Below are positions 62,589-64,000 of a DNA stretch of 64,000 nucleotides, one piece after another (position 1 is the first letter of the stretch; each line of letters opens with the position of its first letter). A program made the translations under genes and the position numbers. The notes beneath the pieces are model-generated. The model was not told where the DNA came from. It ran no database searches and saw only the letters and a list, made by a program, of their open reading frames with translations. The DNA comes from Streptomyces sp. TP-A0874 (lineage in GTDB: Bacteria > Actinomycetota > Actinomycetes > Streptomycetales > Streptomycetaceae): positions 186,001-250,000 of the forward strand of contig NZ_BBZK01000004.1 in the NCBI RefSeq assembly GCF_001748085.1. The letters are read 5' to 3'.

Positions 62589-64000
62589 GTGAGCAAGACC
62601 TACGCGGGAGCCCGACTGCGACGGTTGCGCGAGGAGCGGCGCATGAGCCAGGCCGAGTTGGCCCGGGCTCTCGCCATCTCGCCGAGCTACCTCAACCAGA
62701 TGGAGCACGACTCCCGCCCACTGACCGTGCCCGTGCTGCTCCGGCTGACCGAGGCCTTCGGCGTCGACCCCGGCTTCTTCTCCGAACGCGGCACCGACAG
62801 GCTGGTGGCCGATCTGCGCGACGCCCTTTCGAACGAGGTCGCCGCGGGCCGGGTCTCCGCCTCCGACCTCGCCGAACTCGCCTCCCGTGTGCCCAACGCG
62901 GCGCAACTGCTCGTGGAGCTCGGTCAGCGGAATCAGCAGCTCGCCGAAGAGCTCCTCGAAATCGCCGATCGACGGGGTCAGGAAGTGTCGGCGCTGCCCC
63001 GCTCCCCGCACGAGGAGATCCGCGAGTTCTTCTACCGGCGCCAGAACTACCTGCACGACACCGACCTCGCCGCCGAGCAGCTCGCCGCGGAGGTCGGCAT
63101 CCGGCCCGGCGAGGTCGTGCGCTCCCTCTCCGCACGGTTGGCCGATCGTCACGGGGTGCGCCTGGTCAAGGGCTCCGACCGGTTGCACCACTACGATCCG
63201 GTGACCCGGGAGCTGCGCCTCTCCGGACGGCTCCGCCCCGGTCAGCAGGCCTTCCGGATGGCCACCCAGCTGGCGTTGCTCGAGTACGCCGCCGAGTTGT
63301 CCGCGCTCGCCTCGGAGGACTTCGCCCCGGACAGCGACGCCTGGTCGCTGGCCCGGATCGGCATCGCGAACTACTTCGCCGCCGCGCTCGTCCTGCCCTA
63401 CCGCCCCTTCCACGCCGCCGCTGAGGAGTTCCGCTACGACATCGAGCGGCTGACCGACCACTTCGGCCTGGGGTACGAGACGATCTGCCACCGGCTGAGC
63501 ACGCTGCAACGGCCCCGCCTGCGCGGGGTCCCGTTCTCGTTCGTCCGCGTCGACCGGGCCGGGAACATGTCCAAACGCCAGTCGGCGACGACGTTCCACT
63601 TCTCCCGTGCCGGCGGTACCTGCCCACTGTGGAACGTCTACGAGGCCTTCGCCTCCCCCGGCCGCATCCACGTCCAGATGGCCGCCATGCCGGACGGACG
63701 GCGCTACTTGTGGACCGCCCGGGCGATAACCCGCCACCGCGGCAGCTGGGGCGAGCCCGGCAAGACCTTCGCCATCGGTCTCGGCTGCGAGATCCGTCAC
63801 GCGTCGCGGCTCGTCTACTCCGACGGCCTCGATCTCGACAACGCCGCGGCGGCCGTCCCCATCGGGATGGGCTGCCGCCTCTGCGAGCGCACCGACTGCC
63901 CGCAACGTGCCGTGCCGCCCCTCGACCGCCGGCTGGTGATCGACGAGAACAGCAGCACCTTCACCCCCTACCCGGTGGCCGAGGAGGGTCCCGGCACCGG
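62589..64000 (+). CDS. ScfR/RamB-type short-chain fatty acyl transcriptional regulator, cut by window end
   Basis: N-terminal XRE helix-turn-helix: RLRRLREERRMSQAELARALAISPSYLNQME. Then the long ScfRs ligand domain, and a Cys motif MGCRLCERTDCPQRA near residue 430. About 470 codons are visible, close to the family's full length, so only the last few are missing. RamB homologues control acetate and glyoxylate genes in corynebacteria and mycobacteria. Divergent placement beside aceA supports the same role here. GTG at 62589 begins the helix-turn-helix. Confidence 0.92.
   Translation, partial: MSKTYAGARLRRLREERRMSQAELARALAISPSYLNQMEHDSRPLTVPVLLRLTEAFGVDPGFFSERGTDRLVADLRDALSNEVAAGRVSASDLAELASRVPNAAQLLVELGQRNQQLAEELLEIADRRGQEVSALPRSPHEEIREFFYRRQNYLHDTDLAAEQLAAEVGIRPGEVVRSLSARLADRHGVRLVKGSDRLHHYDPVTRELRLSGRLRPGQQAFRMATQLALLEYAAELSALASEDFAPDSDAWSLARIGIANYFAAALVLPYRPFHAAAEEFRYDIERLTDHFGLGYETICHRLSTLQRPRLRGVPFSFVRVDRAGNMSKRQSATTFHFSRAGGTCPLWNVYEAFASPGRIHVQMAAMPDGRRYLWTARAITRHRGSWGEPGKTFAIGLGCEIRHASRLVYSDGLDLDNAAAAVPIGMGCRLCERTDCPQRAVPPLDRRLVIDENSSTFTPYPVAEEGPGT

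Overview
High-GC actinobacterial chromosome, most likely Streptomyces or a close relative. The grounds are the GC-rich third codon positions, many GTG starts, perfect GC-rich hairpin terminators, and typical Streptomyces families: SARP and LAL regulators, PAS/GAF/SpoIIE phosphatases, DUF574 methyltransferases and terpene synthases. I saw no rRNA, tRNA, CRISPR array or insertion sequence. All product names rest on reading motifs by eye; no database search was run.

Layout. 0-15.5 kb is mixed: the start of a molybdopterin formate dehydrogenase (cut by the window edge), an SDR with a zinc-finger-like segment, a P450 plus class I terpene synthase pair, a secreted endonuclease I, a HIT protein, NADP-type glutamate dehydrogenase, a PAS/GAF/PP2C/ATPase signalling protein, a DUF574 methyltransferase, a LacI regulator, a YrhK-like protein and an M20 amidohydrolase. 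15.5-32.8 kb is a RiPP cluster of thiazole/oxazole-modified type. It has a 58-residue Ser/Thr/Cys-tailed precursor on the + strand. Facing it is a nine-gene operon: an E1-like protein fused to a decayed YcaO domain, two further YcaO proteins, a SagB dehydrogenase, a split LanB dehydratase, an M50 protease with a PqqD-like front domain, and an ABC exporter. A SARP regulator gene lies upstream of the operon. 33.2-39.6 kb holds fpg and a sugar-type ABC importer operon ending in a PHP hydrolase. 39.7-46.2 kb holds a ferredoxin, a methyltransferase and the mutA-mutB-meaB methylmalonyl-CoA mutase operon. 46.3-51.5 kb holds a DUF2975/HTH pair behind a 31-bp palindrome, MgtC-like, MFS and APC transporters. 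51.7-59.1 kb holds a frameshifted LuxR gene, a LanM whose cyclase half has lost all zinc ligands, its one-cysteine precursor, and a LAL regulator. 59.1-64.0 kb is the glyoxylate shunt (aceB, aceA) with a divergent ScfR/RamB-like regulator cut by the window end.

How parts work together. In the 15.5-32.8 kb cluster the E1-like protein should bind the leader, the YcaO proteins should cyclise Cys (and perhaps Ser/Thr) to azolines, SagB should oxidise them to azoles, the split LanB should dehydrate Ser/Thr through glutamyl-tRNA, and the M50 protein and ABC transporter may trim and export. Only one small LanB-type protein is present, so a pyridine-centred thiopeptide is not predicted; a linear, dehydrated, azole-rich peptide fits better. 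The second RiPP locus (LanM plus precursor) looks able to dehydrate but not to form lanthionine rings. These two loci are the most promising undescribed systems in the window.
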